Part shown: positions 61,193 through 64,000 of the stretch, in pieces
How positions within the stretch are numbered: the first letter of the stretch is position 1
Layout of the letters: each line of letters starts with the position of its first letter
Assembly: GCA_958348245.1 (NCBI GenBank)
Contig: CATVYJ010000001.1
Location: 124,001-188,000, forward strand
Length of the DNA stretch: 64,000 nucleotides
Source: an uncultured Veillonellaceae bacterium
GTDB lineage: Bacteria; Bacillota; Negativicutes; Veillonellales; Dialisteraceae
Reading direction: 5' to 3'
Program-made: the position numbers and the translations under genes
Notes under the pieces: model-generated
Told to the model about the DNA's origin: nothing
Database searches by the model: none
What the model saw: the letters and a program-made list of their open reading frames with translations, nothing else

Positions 61193-61639
61193 ATGGGAAA
61201 AGAGACAAAACAGTTTTACCTGGTGGATTTTCAGGTGCTGCCCACGGCGCTGAAAAGCACCATCCGCGCCAAAGAGCTGCTGAAGAACGGCACGGCGGAG
61301 ACCATTAATGAAGCGGTGCAGAAAACAGGCATCAGCCGGAGCGCTTATTACAAATACAAAGATCACGTCGCGCCGGCCAGCGAAGACGCCATGCATTCGG
61401 CGGCGACGCTGTTTATCGTCATGCAGAACGATCCCGCGCTGGGCAGCCGCATTTTCAGGCGGATGGGGCGGGAGAAGGCGGAGATTCTGACGATGCACAA
61501 AGGCGTCCCCATCAAGAAACTGACGACGATGACGCTGTCTATCCAGACCTCGGATATGCAGATACCGCTGTCGGAACTGATACGGTCGCTGGAGGAAATC
61601 AAGGGCATCAAGGCCATTCACGTAGTGGGAGAGGAGTAA
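61193..61639 (+). CDS. ACT domain-containing protein (UPF0735/PheB-like)
   Basis: 148 residues. An N-terminal region with a helix-turn-helix-like segment ('NEAVQKTGISRSAYYKYKDHV', about 38-58) is followed by an ACT domain (about 70-146, 'IFRRMGREKAEILTMHKGVP ... IPLSELIRSLEEIKGI'). Such proteins regularly precede hom in Firmicutes and are thought to sense an amino acid and regulate aspartate-family synthesis. It ends 3 bp before hom. Confidence 0.92.
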   Translation: MGKETKQFYLVDFQVLPTALKSTIRAKELLKNGTAETINEAVQKTGISRSAYYKYKDHVAPASEDAMHSAATLFIVMQNDPALGSRIFRRMGREKAEILTMHKGVPIKKLTTMTLSIQTSDMQIPLSELIRSLEEIKGIKAIHVVGEE

Positions 61640-61642
61640 TCC

Positions 61643-62944
61643 ATGAAGGAAATCAATATTGCGCTTCTGGGATTCGGCACGGTCGGAAGCGGTACGGCGG
61701 AGGCGCTTCGCCGGAACCGGGAATTCATCGAGAGCCAGCTGGGCTGCGGCGTGCGTCTCAAGACCGTGCTCGTGCGTCATCCGGAGAAATACGCCGGACT
61801 GGACATCCTGCAGGGCGTCCATGTCACGGCGGATTTTGAAGACGTGCTGTCCGATCCGGATATTCAGATCGTCATCGAAGTAATGGGCGGCATTCATCCC
61901 GCGAAAGAATACATTTATGCAGCGCTTCAGAAAGGGATGAATGTGGTGAGCGCCAACAAAGATCTGGTGGCGCTCTACGGACCGGAAATCATTCAGACCG
62001 CGCTTGTCAATCATGTGAATTTCAGCTGTGAGGCAAGCGTGGGCGGGGGGATTCCCATTCTGCAGCCGCTTCACGATTCGCTCGCGGGGAACCGCATCGA
62101 CAAGATCATCGGCATTGTGAACGGCACCACGAACTATATTCTCACCAGCATGACCGATACGGGCGAATCCTATGACGAAGCGCTGAAAGCGGCTCAGGAG
62201 AAGGGGTTTGCCGAAGCGGATCCCACAAACGACGTGTGCGGCTACGATGCGGCGCGGAAGCTCGCTATCCTTGCGGCCATCGGCTTTCGGGCGAACGTCA
62301 CCTTTGATGACGTGCTCGTAGAGGGCATTGAAAAAATCGAGCAGGAAGACGTGACCTATGCCCGGGACATGGGGTATGTGATCAAGCTGCTCGCGGTGGC
62401 TGTCCGCGAAGGAAACGGCGTGGCGCTCAACGTATACCCCGCTTTCGTTCCGGAGGCGCATCCGCTGGCGTCCGTCAAAGGGTCATACAATGCGATTTAC
62501 GTAGTGGGCAACGTGGTGGACGACGTCATGTTCTACGGCCGCGGCGCGGGATCGCTTCCTACGGCGAGCGCCGTCATGGGGGATGTCATCAGCACGGCAA
62601 AGCACATCCGCAATGGTTCCACCGGTACGGGGATGATTCTGACGGATACGCGGCGCATTCCGTTCTACTCGTCGCTGAAGCTCAAGGATTCCTACTATTT
62701 CCGTCTCATTGTGGACGACGTGACCGGCGTCCTGTCCAGCATCGCCCGCGTCTTTGCGGATAACGACATCAGCATCAACGAGGTGGTGCAGAAACGGCGT
62801 TTTGAAAAATTTGCGGAGCTTATGCTCATTGTGGATTCGTCTCCGAGAGAAAACATCCTGCGCGTGGAAGAATCGCTGAAGACGCTGCCTGCGGTGAAAT
62901 CTGTGGCGAATGTCATACGGGTAATGAATGATGACAGAGACTAA
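61643..62944 (+). CDS. hom: Homoserine dehydrogenase
   Basis: 433 residues. The NAD(P) motif GFGTVGSGTAEAL is at about 9-21, the substrate region contains 'CEASVGGGIPILQPL' and 'GIVNGTTNYIL' near 165, and a C-terminal ACT domain (about 350-428, 'RLIVDDVTGVLSSIARVFADN') gives feedback control by threonine. It reduces aspartate semialdehyde to homoserine. It overlaps thrB by 17 bp; thrC is not in the window. Confidence 0.97.
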   Translation: MKEINIALLGFGTVGSGTAEALRRNREFIESQLGCGVRLKTVLVRHPEKYAGLDILQGVHVTADFEDVLSDPDIQIVIEVMGGIHPAKEYIYAALQKGMNVVSANKDLVALYGPEIIQTALVNHVNFSCEASVGGGIPILQPLHDSLAGNRIDKIIGIVNGTTNYILTSMTDTGESYDEALKAAQEKGFAEADPTNDVCGYDAARKLAILAAIGFRANVTFDDVLVEGIEKIEQEDVTYARDMGYVIKLLAVAVREGNGVALNVYPAFVPEAHPLASVKGSYNAIYVVGNVVDDVMFYGRGAGSLPTASAVMGDVISTAKHIRNGSTGTGMILTDTRRIPFYSSLKLKDSYYFRLIVDDVTGVLSSIARVFADNDISINEVVQKRRFEKFAELMLIVDSSPRENILRVEESLKTLPAVKSVANVIRVMNDDRD

Positions 62945-63860
62945 ACGCTTTCACGTCGCCGTACCGGCAACGACCGCCAATATCGGAAGCGGCTTCGACG
63001 TGCTCGGACTGGCTCTTTCTCTATATAATGAAGCGGTTTTTACCGCTGACGAAAGCCGGGCCTTTCCGGATGTGACCATCACTGCGGAAGGCGAAGGGCT
63101 GGCGGAGATGTCCCGCGGCGCGGACAACGTGGTGCTCCAGGCCATGAACCGCACGGCGGAGCGCGTGGGTCGCCCCCTTCCCGGCGGGACGCTTCATCTG
63201 GTGAACCGCATCCCCTTCGCGCGGGGACTCGGCAGCAGTTCCGCCGCCATCGTGTGCGGGGCGGCGCTGGCCAATCTGTATTTCGGCAGCCCGCTTTCGA
63301 AAGCGGATCTGCTCTCCGTCGCGGCGGATATGGAAGGACATCCGGACAATGCGGCGCCGGCGGTGTACGGCGGATTTGTGATTTCCATGATGGATGAGGC
63401 GGGCGTGCGCGGAGAAAAAGTGTCCGTCGCTTCCAACTGGCGGGCTGTGGCGGCGGTCCCGGACTTTGAACTGCTCACGGAAAAGGCGCGGCAGGCGCTG
63501 CCGGACCGCTACAGCCGGACGGATGCGGTACACAATGTGGGCGCCGTCTCGTTTCTGCTGGCGGCATTTTTCCTGAAAAATCCGGCGTACCTGAAAATCG
63601 GCCTTGCCGACCGGCTTCACGTGCCGTACCGGCTGCCCCTTATTCCCGGCGGGCAGGCCGTGATGGATCTGGCGGAAGAAGCGGGCGCTTACGGCGCAAC
63701 CATCAGCGGTTCCGGTCCCACCATGATTGCTTTTGCGCCCCGGGGCCGCACGGCGGAGGTGGGCGAAGCCATGCGCGCGGGATTTGCTTCTGCGGGCATC
63801 GAGTCGCGTATCGAGGTGCTTGATTTCGACGGCCAGGGCGTGCATGAAATACAGGAATGA
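62928..63860 (+). CDS. thrB: Homoserine kinase
   Basis: 310-residue GHMP kinase. 'VPATTANIGSGFDVLGLAL' (about 10-28) and the ATP loop 'PFARGLGSSSAAIVCGAAL' (about 91-109) are typical, and the third motif 'YGATISGSGPTMIAFAP' is near 253-269. It phosphorylates homoserine for threonine synthesis. Either of two successive ATGs (62928 or 62931) could be used; both lie within the end of hom. Followed by a terminator. Confidence 0.96.
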   Translation: MMTETKRFHVAVPATTANIGSGFDVLGLALSLYNEAVFTADESRAFPDVTITAEGEGLAEMSRGADNVVLQAMNRTAERVGRPLPGGTLHLVNRIPFARGLGSSSAAIVCGAALANLYFGSPLSKADLLSVAADMEGHPDNAAPAVYGGFVISMMDEAGVRGEKVSVASNWRAVAAVPDFELLTEKARQALPDRYSRTDAVHNVGAVSFLLAAFFLKNPAYLKIGLADRLHVPYRLPLIPGGQAVMDLAEEAGAYGATISGSGPTMIAFAPRGRTAEVGEAMRAGFASAGIESRIEVLDFDGQGVHEIQE

Positions 63861-63863
63861 TGC

Positions 63864-63893
63864 AAAGCTTCCCCCGGGAAGCTTTTTCTTTTT
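63864..63893 (+). terminator. Intrinsic terminator after thrB
   Basis: AAAGCTTCC and GGAAGCTTT (63864-63885) form the stem, followed by T-rich sequence. Confidence 0.85.
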
Positions 63894-63911
63894 TCGGATT
63901 TGGTCTTTCTC

Positions 63912-63940
63912 TTGACAAAACAGGAAAGAGCCGGTATCAT
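63912..63940 (+). promoter_or_regulatory. Promoter of the tRNA-Pro gene
   Basis: TTGACA (63912-63917), 17-bp spacer, TATCAT (63935-63940), 18 bp before the tRNA 5' end. Confidence 0.85.
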
Positions 63941-63958
63941 ATTACACGTAGCAAATGT

Positions 63959-64000
63959 CGGGACGTAGCTCAGTTTGGTAGAGCGCTACCTTGGGGTGGT
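63959..64000 (+). tRNA. tRNA-Pro(GGG), cut by the window end
   Basis: The 5' half is present: acceptor CGGGACG, D-arm GCTC-AGTTTGGTA-GAGC, anticodon stem CTACC with loop TTGGGGT, so the anticodon reads GGG. The 3' half lies beyond the window. The sequence starts with C1, as usual for bacterial tRNA-Pro. Confidence 0.85.

Overview
The window reads as a high-GC diderm Firmicute of the class Negativicutes (Veillonella/Dialister/Megasphaera type; the genus cannot be fixed by eye). The evidence is the mix of outer-membrane genes (TamB, BamA, OmpH/Skp-like proteins, LpxD, a lipid A-type acyltransferase, heptose genes, a two-partner secretion system) with Firmicute traits: a T-box leader before pheST, Prp protease between L21 and L27 with a cleavable L27 N-terminus, a UPF0735 ACT protein before hom, and Fst-type type I toxins.

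Layout. 1-12.1 kb: outer-membrane biogenesis operon: tamB (5' end cut by the window), a small sigma-70-family factor, a membrane protein, bamA, an uncharacterised exported protein, three OmpH-family proteins (two of them lipoproteins) and lpxD, closed by a terminator. 12.2-16.7 kb: lipid A-type acyltransferase, alpha/beta hydrolase, MFS transporter, xpt and a PfkB kinase. 16.7-18.5 kb: phosphohexomutase. 18.5-21.6 kb: MacA/MacB-like efflux or export ABC system behind a promoter covered by inverted repeats. 21.7-27 kb: acyl-CoA dehydrogenase, then T-box, pheS and pheT. 27.4-37.3 kb: two-partner secretion pair, TpsB plus a 2729-residue GLUG-repeat TpsA adhesin. 37.4-42.9 kb, mostly minus strand: YgiT/DUF4258 toxin-antitoxin-like pair, an S-adenosylmethionine decarboxylase homologue lacking its catalytic residues, a DUF4127 protein and a TRIC-family channel; inserted on plus are rplU-prp-rpmA and two tandem Fst-like type I toxin-antitoxin modules. 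43.2-44.5 kb: tadA, tRNA-Ser(CGA), a YbjN-like protein. 44.7-57.6 kb: division and cell wall cluster mraZ-rsmH-ftsL-murE-murF-mraY-murD-murG-murC-ddl-ftsQ-ftsZ, without ftsI, ftsW, murB or ftsA. 57.6-60.2 kb: nrdR, gmhA, gmhB, heptosyltransferase-like GT9. 60.3-63.9 kb: SpoU methyltransferase, ACT protein, hom, thrB. The window ends inside a tRNA-Pro(GGG).

The genes mostly build the envelope: Bam/Tam and OmpH proteins insert outer-membrane proteins, LpxD/acyltransferase/Gmh/GT9 make LPS, Mur/Fts make the wall and septum, and the TPS pair displays a large adhesin.

Most unusual items: (1) the SpeD homologue in which the pyruvoyl-forming serine is Cys63 and the catalytic cysteine is Phe83; (2) two adjacent Fst/par-type modules whose small toxins (32 and 34 aa) and ~63-nt antisense RNAs share bidirectional terminators and direct repeats; (3) the loss of both the ftsI and ftsW slots from the division cluster, with a promoter in the ftsI slot; (4) an extra N-terminal coiled-coil segment in PheS; (5) a sigma factor embedded in the outer-membrane operon.
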